13,028 bases of DNA from an uncultured Bacilli bacterium. Lineage in GTDB: Bacteria > Bacillota_I > Bacilli_A > RF39 > UBA660. This document shows, piece after piece, positions 6,683 to 12,974 of this stretch (position 1 is its first letter; each line of letters begins with the position of its first letter). The notes beneath the pieces are model-generated. The model did not search any database. It was given only the letters and a program-made list of their open reading frames with translations, and was not told the origin of the DNA. The DNA lies in NCBI GenBank assembly GCA_910576925.1, contig CAJTKB010000037.1:1-13028 (forward strand). Direction: 5' to 3'. Position numbers and translations under genes: made by a program.

Positions 6683-7207
6683 ATGTCAAAGCAGAAAAAA
6701 GGTAAAAAGAAAAAGGTAAATAATAATAGAAATAAAAAAATTGAAAAGACTAGTTTAGATACTAATTATAAGAGTTCTATTATTGTAATTGTAGTTATAT
6801 TAGCAGTACTTGCCTTATTTTATTTATTAACTATCGTTATTTTGAATAAAAAAGAATTTATTGTTAATAATAATGCTAGTATTCAGTATTCTAAAATATT
6901 AGCTGGAGAGAGTTTTAGCCAGGAAGATAGAGATTATCTAGTGTTCTACTTTGATATGAGTAAGAATCCTGAGTATGCTGACTTAGTTAGTAAATATAGA
7001 GAAAAAGAAAAAAAGCTACCTATATATACTGTTAACTTGGCTGAGGGACTTAATAAGAGTTTTGTTTCTGATTCTGATAATATTTTAGTTACTAAGCCTG
7101 AAAATCTAAGAATAAAAGATTCTCTTATAATTCGTTTTAAAGATAATGAAGTAAGCGATTATACGACTTCATCATTCGAAGAATTTTTGAATAATAATGT
7201 AGAGTAA
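6683..7207 (+). CDS. Membrane-anchored, cysteine-less thioredoxin-like protein
   Basis: 174 residues. A very basic cytoplasmic N-terminus (Lys-rich, 1-24) precedes one transmembrane helix at 31-54; the rest (55-174) is outside the cell. The outer part resembles a thioredoxin fold: YLVFYFDMSKNPEYADLVSK (85-104) is the beta-strand and helix where the CxxC normally sits, IYTVNLAEGLNKSF is the next strand-helix, and SLIIRFKDNEVSDY (147-160) matches the thioredoxin C-terminal strands. There is no cysteine at all, so it cannot do disulfide exchange; a binding or scaffold role is more likely. Starts at TTG 6668, GTG 6671 and ATG 6674 are possible, but GGTGAT (6670-6675) is correctly spaced only for ATG 6683. 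It has its own promoter. The fold call is by eye and moderate. Confidence 0.6.
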   Translation: MSKQKKGKKKKVNNNRNKKIEKTSLDTNYKSSIIVIVVILAVLALFYLLTIVILNKKEFIVNNNASIQYSKILAGESFSQEDRDYLVFYFDMSKNPEYADLVSKYREKEKKLPIYTVNLAEGLNKSFVSDSDNILVTKPENLRIKDSLIIRFKDNEVSDYTTSSFEEFLNNNVE

Positions 7208-7218
7208 TCTCTACTTTT
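7199..7218 (+). terminator. Compact terminator with the stop codon in its loop
   Basis: GTAGAG (7199-7204) pairs with CTCTAC (7209-7214) around a TAAT loop that contains the TAA stop of the thioredoxin-like gene, followed by TTTT (7215-7218). The stem is short (6 bp), so read-through into the tRNA only a few bases further on is possible; it could instead be a processing stem. Confidence 0.5.
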
Positions 7219-7220
7219 AT

Positions 7221-7297
7221 GCCTCAATAGCTCAGTTGGTTAGAGCACTTGACTGTTAATCAAGGGGTCCTAGGTTCAAGTCCTAGTTGAGGCGCCA
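7221..7297 (+). tRNA. tRNA-Asn (anticodon GTT), CCA encoded
   Basis: The cloverleaf is complete. Acceptor arms GCCTCAA (7221-7227) and TTGAGGC (7287-7293) pair perfectly, with discriminator G7294 as expected for tRNA-Asn and an encoded CCA at 7295-7297. The anticodon stem CTTGA/TCAAG encloses the loop CTGTTAA, giving anticodon GTT. The T arm is CTAGG-TTCAAGT-CCTAG. It stands alone between two protein genes and is followed by a terminator. I see no convincing promoter of its own in the 13 bases after the upstream gene, so it may be read from the promoter at 6634. Confidence 0.97.
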
Positions 7298-7308
7298 GTT
7301 TGATTCTT

Positions 7309-7330
7309 AATCGCATTTTTTGCGATTTTT
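7309..7330 (+). terminator. Rho-independent terminator after tRNA-Asn
   Basis: AATCGCA (7309-7315) pairs perfectly with TGCGATT (7321-7327) around five T, followed by TTT. It begins 11 bases after the tRNA CCA end. Confidence 0.8.
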
Positions 7331-7354
7331 ATATTATAGAGGAGAAGAGTATTT

Positions 7355-8596
7355 GTGGAGAATAGTAAGAGTAAAAAAGTAAAAAAAGAAACCGCTAACA
7401 AAAAATCAAAAAAAGGGAAGAAAAAGAAGGAACAACTAACCTTTACTTTGACAGAAGTAGTTATAATTATTTTAATTGCAATACTTTTTGGTGGTGTAAT
7501 AGGTAGTTTAATTACAGTTAGTAAAAATCTAACAGATGATGATAATTTAAATGAATTTGTAGAAACTTATAGAAATGTAGTACAAGAGTATTATAAAAAA
7601 GTTGATAAAAGTAAACTTATTGATTCTGCTATTAAAGGAATGGTTAATTATTTAGGAGATCCCTATTCTACATATATGGACGAAGATGATACTGAAAGCT
7701 TCAATCAAACAGTTGATGGTAAGTATGAGGGAATAGGTGTTAGTGTATCAATTGTTGATAAAAAAGCTACTGTAGTATCTATTTTTGAAAATTCTCCAGC
7801 ATCAAAGGCAGGCATCAAGGTTGGCGATATTATTATCAATGTTAATGGAAAATCAACAGTTGATAAGAGCCTTGATGAGGTTGTTGCGATGATAAAGAAA
7901 AGTAAAGACAAGATTAATTTAATTATAATTAGAGATGGAAAAGAGAAAAAGTTTAAACTTGAACTTTCAAGTGTTGTAATACCTTCTGTTTCTTCAGAAA
8001 TTATTACTAAAAATGATAAAAATGTTGGACTTATTTCAATTAGTGTTTTTGCAAGTAATACTTATTCACAATTTAATAAGGAATTAAAAAATCTTGAGAA
8101 GAAAAAAATAGATTCTTTGATAATTGATGTTAGAGATAATCCAGGAGGTCATCTTGATCAAGTTGGTGATATTATATCTTTATTCTTAGATAAAAGTAAG
8201 GTTATGTATCAAATTAAGTCAGGTAATAAAACAAAAAAGGTTTATGCTAAAGGGGATAATAAACGTGAATATCCTATTAGTGTATTAATTAATGGTAATA
8301 GTGCCTCAGCCTCAGAAATACTCGCTGGTGCACTACAACAATCATATAAAGCAACTGTAGTTGGTATAAAATCTTATGGAAAAGGAACTGTTCAAAAAGA
8401 GTATTCATTAAAAAGTGGTTCTAGCATTAAATATACTACAGAAACCTGGCTTACTCCTAATGGTAAAAGTATAAATAAAAAGGGTATAGTTCCAGATAAA
8501 GTTGTTGAACTTGATGATAAATATAGAGAGACTTTTGAAAAAGAAGATGATAATCAATTACAAGAAGCTCTTGATATAGTTACTAAGGATAAATAA
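7355..8596 (+). CDS. S41-family C-terminal processing peptidase with PDZ domain (CtpA/CtpB type)
   Basis: 413 residues. A Lys-rich cytoplasmic tail (1-27) and one membrane helix (about 31-55) anchor it with the protease outside. Then come the N-terminal helical cap with YVLGDPYSTYM-like sequence (GDPYSTYM at 101-108), a PDZ domain (about 123-200, with GIGVSV and SPASKAGIKVGDIIINVNG) and the S41 peptidase core (IIDVRDNPGG at 256-265). The catalytic pair is Ser318 in NGNSASASE and Lys343 in GKGTVQ, with Gln347 four residues on, as in CtpB. Such proteases cleave periplasmic-side substrates; in spore formers CtpB cuts SpoIVFA to trigger sigma-K, but general CtpA-type roles are equally possible. 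The start is GTG 7355 after AGGAG (7340-7344). No clear promoter lies between the tRNA terminator and the gene. Confidence 0.93.
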   Translation: MENSKSKKVKKETANKKSKKGKKKKEQLTFTLTEVVIIILIAILFGGVIGSLITVSKNLTDDDNLNEFVETYRNVVQEYYKKVDKSKLIDSAIKGMVNYLGDPYSTYMDEDDTESFNQTVDGKYEGIGVSVSIVDKKATVVSIFENSPASKAGIKVGDIIINVNGKSTVDKSLDEVVAMIKKSKDKINLIIIRDGKEKKFKLELSSVVIPSVSSEIITKNDKNVGLISISVFASNTYSQFNKELKNLEKKKIDSLIIDVRDNPGGHLDQVGDIISLFLDKSKVMYQIKSGNKTKKVYAKGDNKREYPISVLINGNSASASEILAGALQQSYKATVVGIKSYGKGTVQKEYSLKSGSSIKYTTETWLTPNGKSINKKGIVPDKVVELDDKYRETFEKEDDNQLQEALDIVTKDK

Positions 8597-8599
8597 ATT

Positions 8600-8629
8600 A
8601 AAAAGACAGATTTTTTGAACTGTCTTTTT
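8600..8629. terminator. Bidirectional terminator between the protease and sortase genes
   Basis: AAAAAGACAG (8600-8609) pairs with CTGTCTTTTT (8620-8629) around a 10-base loop. Tracts of A on the left and T on the right let it serve both the rightward protease gene and the leftward adhesin-sortase operon ending at 8639. Confidence 0.85.
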
Positions 8630-8638
8630 TATATTACT

Positions 8639-9199
8639 TTAGTTAATAAGCATACAATCTACTATTAGCTGTTTATCTTTATTTTGACTACAAGTTGATA
8701 ATACTAGTTCCTTTTGATAGTTATGTTTTAATTCTAGGTAGCCATTTTTTTCTGTTTCATATATATTAATAACTTGATATAAATATTTTTTCTTATTATA
8801 ATTTATGGTTACTAAATCATTTATTTTTAATTTGTCTAAGTTTTTAAAATAAGCGATATCTCCTTGGCCTGAATGGGCAATAAGAAAAATTATACTTTTG
8901 TTATTATCAGGCATTATTGATTCTTTTAAAATTGTGATATTTTTTTCGATATTATTATTTTTACTGTCTATCTGGTATATTGGTTTATCATATAAGGATA
9001 TTTTATTGATAGTAATAGTTGCTAGTAATTCTTTATAATCATCTTCTATATTTTGAAGAAGTCCTTTTGAATAATTTATATTTTCGGATATTATTAAATT
9101 ATTTTTTAAATCATTATTTTGTATTTTTTGTGTTCCTAAGCTTATAAAAGTGTTGCAAAAAAACATAAATATTAATTTAACTAATATGATATTTAACAT
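8639..9199 (-). CDS. Sortase-family protein lacking any arginine
   Basis: 186 residues. A hydrophobic N-terminal anchor (about 2-22) is followed by a spacer and a sortase beta-barrel from about residue 58 (LLATITINKISLYDKPIYQI). The catalytic His is His109 in FLIAHSGQGDIAYFKNLDKL, and the catalytic Cys is Cys170 in LVLSTCSQ. The third residue of the sortase active site, an Arg a few residues after the Cys just before a hydrophobic strand, is not there: the sequence is NKDKQLIV, with Lys176/Gln177 at that place, and the whole protein has no Arg. It overlaps the adhesin gene by 23 bases at ATG 9199, with no clear ribosome site; an in-frame ATG at 9166 lies after the adhesin stop. Presumably it anchors, or assists anchoring of, the adjacent IPNTG protein. 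Confidence 0.85.
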   Translation of the reverse strand: MLNIILVKLIFMFFCNTFISLGTQKIQNNDLKNNLIISENINYSKGLLQNIEDDYKELLATITINKISLYDKPIYQIDSKNNNIEKNITILKESIMPDNNKSIIFLIAHSGQGDIAYFKNLDKLKINDLVTINYNKKKYLYQVINIYETEKNGYLELKHNYQKELVLSTCSQNKDKQLIVDCMLIN

Positions 9200-10634
9200 A
9201 TTTTTTTATAATAAATATAGAAGATATTAATAGTGGAATTAGTAATAATAAGCTATTACTTTCTTTTATTCCTGTATTAGGTATTTTTAATTTATAATCA
9301 TATAATTTATAATGATAATCATTTTTCGTATTATCATTAACTTCTATTTCGAAGTCATCTACTTTACTGTATCCTGTTGTTGTATTTCTTTGTTTAATTA
9401 AGTATTTTCCGTAGGGTAAAGTAATTTTAGCATTTCCATTATTATCTGTTGTAATTGTGTTTATTAATTCATTTTTACTATTGAAAATATCAAAGCTTAT
9501 ATTTATTTCATTAGTGGTATTTCCTTCTTCTCCATATTCTTTGTGAATTGTTATTTCTTTTTCTATTACTTTATTTTTCAAATTTATATTTAATTCAGTT
9601 GTATTTTCATCGATTGTGAAGACTACCTTTTCCTTATTTAATGTATATCCATCTCCAGGAATTATTTCTTGTAGATAATAAGAACCATATGATAAGTTTT
9701 CAACAGTTGCTGTTGAATTTTCATCAAAAGTTATTTCTTTAACTAAATTATTGTTGTTATCATATAAGCCATAAACTGCCTTATTTAAAATAGCATCACC
9801 GCTTGGTTTAATACTATTTGTATCACTATCTAATTTTGTTATCAATATTTTGTTAGCTGTACCTTTTATTAGCATATTGATTTTTTTAAAGTTAATCTGG
9901 CCTCTTGTCATTATATTTTGGCTTAGCCTATTATAATAAAACATTGTAGATTCATTTTCACCTAAAATTTCTCTTTTTAATGAAATTTTTGTTTCTCCTT
10001 CTTCTATATTTTCAATTATTAATTTATTATTTTCAATTCTTATTTTTCCTCCTTTGTTATCTGTTAATGTATAATTATTTAATACATTATTGCTATCTGT
10101 TAAAACTATTGTGCTTCCAACAGTCGCTTTCGGTGTAGTATCTATATTTGGCAAGGTGTCGAAATTGTTTGCTAAGTTATTTATTTCATTCATTTCATTT
10201 AGATAACTATTTATTTTTGAACCATTTAGAGTATTCGTAAAATAAAAATCATTTGCTGGTTCAACTAACTGCCATAACATAAGTTGGGTAATAGCATACC
10301 ATTTAGGGTCTGTGTGATTATTATAACCATAACCAAAATGAGCAATTAGGCTCATTCTATGCCAAGTATTATTATCAATAGTTGTCGCATAATTATTATT
10401 TGACTCATAATTTGCTGTTGTATCAAAAGTTGCGAATGGCTCAATGCAATAAGCAGCTTTACTATCTGACGTTCTTCTAAAAAATCTAGCTTTTTGGTAC
10501 TTTGATGAATTGCCGTTTATACTTTTGGTGTATATTCCATCTATATATTCTGCTTCATAGAATGTTTCAGCTTTAACAGTTTGAGTAATTCCAAGTAGTA
10601 GAATAGTCAATAAGAAAATAATCATTTTTTTCAT
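9177..10634 (-). CDS. Thioester-domain surface adhesin with CnaB domains and IPNTG sorting signal
   Basis: 485 residues. A signal peptide (1-22, cut after VKA) is followed by a thioester domain (about 23-160): Cys63 in AAYCIEP and Gln117 in AITQLMLW are the pair that forms the internal Cys-Gln thioester by which such adhesins bond covalently to host amines. A beta-rich linker domain (about 165-258) follows. CnaB domain 1 (about 262-356) has likely isopeptide residues Lys267 (ITKLD), Glu323 (YYLQEI) and Asn354. CnaB domain 2 (about 358-447) has Lys365, but Gln415 and Asp446 where Glu and Asn would be. The C-terminus is a cell-wall sorting signal: IPNTG (451-455), a hydrophobic helix and a basic tail. 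The start is fixed by AAAGGAGG upstream. The sortase gene follows in an overlap. The pair probably forms one surface-display unit. Confidence 0.9.
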   Translation of the reverse strand: MKKMIIFLLTILLLGITQTVKAETFYEAEYIDGIYTKSINGNSSKYQKARFFRRTSDSKAAYCIEPFATFDTTANYESNNNYATTIDNNTWHRMSLIAHFGYGYNNHTDPKWYAITQLMLWQLVEPANDFYFTNTLNGSKINSYLNEMNEINNLANNFDTLPNIDTTPKATVGSTIVLTDSNNVLNNYTLTDNKGGKIRIENNKLIIENIEEGETKISLKREILGENESTMFYYNRLSQNIMTRGQINFKKINMLIKGTANKILITKLDSDTNSIKPSGDAILNKAVYGLYDNNNNLVKEITFDENSTATVENLSYGSYYLQEIIPGDGYTLNKEKVVFTIDENTTELNINLKNKVIEKEITIHKEYGEEGNTTNEINISFDIFNSKNELINTITTDNNGNAKITLPYGKYLIKQRNTTTGYSKVDDFEIEVNDNTKNDYHYKLYDYKLKIPNTGIKESNSLLLLIPLLISSIFIIKKYVKYHIS

Positions 10635-10635
10635 A

Positions 10636-10649
10636 AATTCCTCCTTTGT
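10636..10649 (-). promoter_or_regulatory. Strong ribosome binding site of the adhesin gene
   Basis: On the minus strand AAAGGAGGAATTT precedes the ATG at 10634, an almost full anti-SD match at ideal spacing. It fixes the start. The overlapping sortase start has no such site, so the sortase is likely made at lower level by coupling. Confidence 0.8.
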
Positions 10650-10693
10650 TTATAAATTTTCTTTGACGGGCTTTATATTAGAGTAGAAATAAG

Positions 10694-10707
10694 TAATTTG
10701 CAAATTA
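10694..10707. promoter_or_regulatory. 14-bp palindrome in the divergent adhesin/fhs intergenic region
   Basis: TAATTTGCAAATTA is a perfect palindrome about 60 bases upstream of the adhesin start and 114 bases upstream of fhs. On the minus strand it overlaps a weak -35-like TTGCAA that lies 17 bases before a TAATAT -10-like hexamer of the adhesin gene. It could be an operator, but AT-rich palindromes of this size also occur by chance. Confidence 0.3.
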
Positions 10708-10747
10708 TCAATTTTATATTTTAGTGTTAAAATACTTGTATATGTTA

Positions 10748-10753
10748 TATAAT
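10748..10753 (+). promoter_or_regulatory. -10 element of fhs
   Basis: A perfect TATAAT with a TG a few bases before it lies 68 bases upstream of the fhs start. The -35 region (TGTTAA at 10725-10730, 17 bases upstream) is poor. No tetrahydrofolate riboswitch-like structure is visible in the leader. Confidence 0.4.
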
Positions 10754-10820
10754 TAATTTAAGAAATTTTATAAATATACAATATTAGATATTGGAAAATG
10801 AAAAATTGAGGTGATTTAAA

Positions 10821-12443
10821 ATGACTGATATAGATATAGCTAGAAAGGTTTTGATGGATGATATTGTATCTGTTTCAAAAAGAATAGGAATAGATGAAGA
10901 TAATCTTATTTTATATGGAAAATACAAAGCTAAAATAGATGATGATTCAACTTTTAGAAAAGATGATAGTAAGTTAATTTTAGTAACTTCTATTAATCCT
11001 ACTATTTATGGTGAAGGAAAAACAACAGTTAGTATAGGTCTAGCTGATGGACTAAAAAAACTAGGAAAAAACTCTATGTTAGCACTTAGGGAACCTTCTA
11101 TGGGACCTGTATTTGGAGTTAAAGGAGGTGCAACAGGTGGTGGATATAGCCAAGTTGTACCAATGGAAGATATTAATCTTTCCTTTACAGGTGACTTTGC
11201 TGCAATAGAAAGTGCTAATAATTTACTTTGTGCAAGTATTGATAATCATATAATTAATGGAAACTCTTTGGGCTTTAATAGGATTACTTTTAATAGATGT
11301 TTAGATGTTAATGATAAAAGTCTTAGAGAAGTTACTACTGTTGTTAGTAAGACTAATTTTGATATTACAGCAGCGAGTGAAATTATGGCTCTTCTTTGCC
11401 TTAGTAAGAATATAGAAGATTTAAAAGATAGACTTGGTAATATTATAGTTGGTTATAATATTAATAATGAGGAAATTTTTGCAAGAGACTTACATATAGA
11501 GGGTGCGCTAACAGTATTATTAAAAGATGCTTTAAAACCAAATTTAGTACAAACTTTAGAACATACTCCTGCAATTATTCATGGCGGTCCTTTTGCTAAT
11601 ATTGCTCATGGTTGTAATTCTATTATGGCTACTAATACAGCACTACATTATGCTGATTATGTTGTGACTGAGGCTGGATTTGGATCTGATTTGGGAGCAG
11701 AGAAATTCTTCGATATAAAATGTAGAACTGCTAATTTAAAACCAGATTGTGTTGTTATTGTAGTAACAGTTAAAGCTCTTAAGCATAATGCTGGTGTAGT
11801 AAGAGAAAAAATTTCCACAGAAAATGTGGAAAAAGTTGAAGAAGGATTAGAAAATCTAAAAATACATATAGAAAATATGTTTAAATATAATTCTAATGTA
11901 GTAGTTACACTTAATAGGTATGATACTGATAGTGATGAAGAAATATTAGTTGTTAAAAAATTCTGTGAACAAGTTGGAGTTCCATTTGAAGAATGTAGTG
12001 CTTATATTAATGGTAGCGAAGGTGCTGTCAAGTTGGGTCAACTTGTACTTCAAGTTATGGAAAATGATAATAATTTTAATTTGTTATATGAAGATAATGA
12101 TACTATATTTAATAAAATAGAGAAAATTAGCAAAGAAATATATCGTTCTAGTGAAGTTGTTTATACTGATGAAGCAAGAACTATAATTAATGAATTACAA
12201 GAAAAGGGATATGGTAGACTTCCTATATGTATTGCAAAAACCCAATATTCTATATCTGATGATAGTAAAGCTCTTCTTGCTCCAATAGGAAATGTACTTC
12301 ATGTAAAAGATGTTAAAATTTATAATGGAGCAGGTTTTATTACAGTCATTACTGGAAATATTATGACTATGCCTGGTCTTTCTAAAACTCCTAATTATGA
12401 AAGAATTGATTATGTTAATGGAAAAGTTATTGGTCTTTCTTAA
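10821..12443 (+). CDS. fhs: Formate-tetrahydrofolate ligase (FTHFS), divergent active site
   Basis: 540 residues, slightly short for the family (about 556-560). It makes 10-formyl-THF from formate, ATP and THF in the cytosol for one-carbon metabolism. Family blocks are plain: the P-loop GEGKTT (64-69), REPSMGPVFGVKGGATGGGY (90-109), VQTLEHTPAIIHGGPFANIAHGCNS, VTEAGFGSDLGAEKFFD, AKTQYS and TGNIMTMPGLSKTP near the end. GAGGTGAT (10808-10815) sets the start. Two points are odd. The block that reads LHFTGDxHA in known enzymes is LSFTGDFAA here, so both conserved histidines are replaced (Ser121, Ala127). The loop with NGVPRE, normally before FDITVASE, is missing, about 8 residues shorter. It is monocistronic, with its own terminator. 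Family is certain; activity is not. Confidence 0.95.
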   Translation: MTDIDIARKVLMDDIVSVSKRIGIDEDNLILYGKYKAKIDDDSTFRKDDSKLILVTSINPTIYGEGKTTVSIGLADGLKKLGKNSMLALREPSMGPVFGVKGGATGGGYSQVVPMEDINLSFTGDFAAIESANNLLCASIDNHIINGNSLGFNRITFNRCLDVNDKSLREVTTVVSKTNFDITAASEIMALLCLSKNIEDLKDRLGNIIVGYNINNEEIFARDLHIEGALTVLLKDALKPNLVQTLEHTPAIIHGGPFANIAHGCNSIMATNTALHYADYVVTEAGFGSDLGAEKFFDIKCRTANLKPDCVVIVVTVKALKHNAGVVREKISTENVEKVEEGLENLKIHIENMFKYNSNVVVTLNRYDTDSDEEILVVKKFCEQVGVPFEECSAYINGSEGAVKLGQLVLQVMENDNNFNLLYEDNDTIFNKIEKISKEIYRSSEVVYTDEARTIINELQEKGYGRLPICIAKTQYSISDDSKALLAPIGNVLHVKDVKIYNGAGFITVITGNIMTMPGLSKTPNYERIDYVNGKVIGLS

Positions 12444-12464
12444 GGATATCAAGTTTTAACTTAT

Positions 12465-12502
12465 AATGATTTATATAAAATCTTTTATATAGATCATTTT
12501 TT
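12465..12502 (+). terminator. Rho-independent terminator of fhs
   Basis: A 16-base arm (12465-12480, AATGATTTATATAAAA) pairs with 12483-12498 with a single T-G wobble, leaving a minimal loop, followed by TTTT. It lies 21 bases after the stop. Confidence 0.85.
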
Positions 12503-12896
12503 ATTATGGAAAACATTAGTTTTTCATTTAAAACCACCTGCTATGCAGGTGAGAAATCTAAAGAGCGAAAGCGTTCAGTAAAAGTGTATGATATATTATA
12601 GTCAGTTACAAGAGAGATTTGGTATTTAAATACTAACTAAGTATATTATCATATTCCTTCTTTTGATTTCTCTCTAATTTTTATATAATATACTTTGATA
12701 ACTGTGGATTGTTATAAAATCTGTAGCTTTGACTACTTTTAGGAGACTATGATCATAGTATTATTTTTATTAGTCAGTAATAAGGCTATTTGGTTGTATT
12801 TATTTTTATCTTGAATATAATTTTTTCATATATTAACTACTAAGAATTGTTTTACATGTAACTATAAATAGCAAAAGTAAGTGTCCGATTAAGGGT
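12503..12896. other. Gene-free, palindrome-rich intergenic region
   Basis: About 390 bases with no credible coding frame on either strand. It holds the IS200/IS605-like hairpin (12534-12580) and a 7-bp inverted repeat AGAGAGA (12611-12617) / TCTCTCT (12669-12675) that encloses the palindrome GTATTTAAATAC (12622-12633). Two more palindromes follow: ACTATGATCATAGT (12746-12759) and TTACATGTAA (12852-12861). It may be decayed mobile DNA or an unrecognised structured element; I cannot name a known RNA family here. Confidence 0.6.
12534..12580. mobile_element. IS200/IS605-like terminal hairpin remnant
   Basis: CACCTGC (12535-12541) and GCAGGTG (12545-12551) form a perfect 7-bp stem with a TAT triloop, preceded by AAAC and followed about 14 bases later by AGAGCGAAAGCGTTC. 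The small CTGC/GCAG hairpin with a three-base loop and the nearby GCGAAAGC motif resemble the ends of IS200/IS605-group elements as I recall them. No TnpA or TnpB frame lies beside it in the window, so at most an end remnant or a non-autonomous derivative is present. Which end it is cannot be decided. Confidence 0.45.
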
Positions 12897-12899
12897 AAA

Positions 12900-12974
12900 A
12901 AAAGGCACATAGATTTACCTATGATACAATGTAAGTGCAAACTAAACATTGGAGGTAAATGATATGTGTCTTTT
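12900..12974 (+). repeat. Inverted repeat enclosing the promoter and covering the ribosome site and start of the next gene
   Basis: Left arm 12900-12920 pairs with right arm 12953-12974: eight pairs (12913-12920 with 12953-12960), a small internal loop, then twelve pairs (12900-12911 with 12963-12974, one G-T). The right arm holds AGG of the ribosome site GGAGG (12951-12955) and the whole ATG (12964-12966). The 32-base loop (12921-12952) holds an extended -10, TGA-TACAAT (12922-12930). RNA from this internal promoter starts near 12937 and lacks the left arm, while RNA entering from upstream would fold and hide the start. Confidence 0.65.
12922..12930 (+). promoter_or_regulatory. Extended -10 promoter of the right-edge gene
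   Basis: TG-A-TACAAT (12922-12930) is an extended -10 element; no good -35 is seen near 12902-12907. The predicted start near 12937 leaves a leader of about 27 bases with the GGAGG site at 12951-12955. Confidence 0.5.

Noticed and set aside
7155..7220. Independent promoter for tRNA-Asn
   Set aside because: TTGAAT at 7187-7192 has no -10 at usual spacing; the start would fall inside the tRNA.
7705..7911. Minus-strand frame opposite the PDZ domain of the S41 protease
   Set aside because: Shadow of a well-supported domain; no start signals.
10635..10820. Tetrahydrofolate riboswitch upstream of fhs
   Set aside because: The leader is short and AT-rich, with no conserved helix or GC-rich core of the THF riboswitch.
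12195..12452. Minus-strand frame opposite the end of fhs
   Set aside because: Shadow frame opposite conserved FTHFS motifs; no ribosome site.
12505..12960. CRISPR array or tandem repeat in the gene-free region
   Set aside because: No direct repeat of useful length recurs; only isolated palindromes are present.
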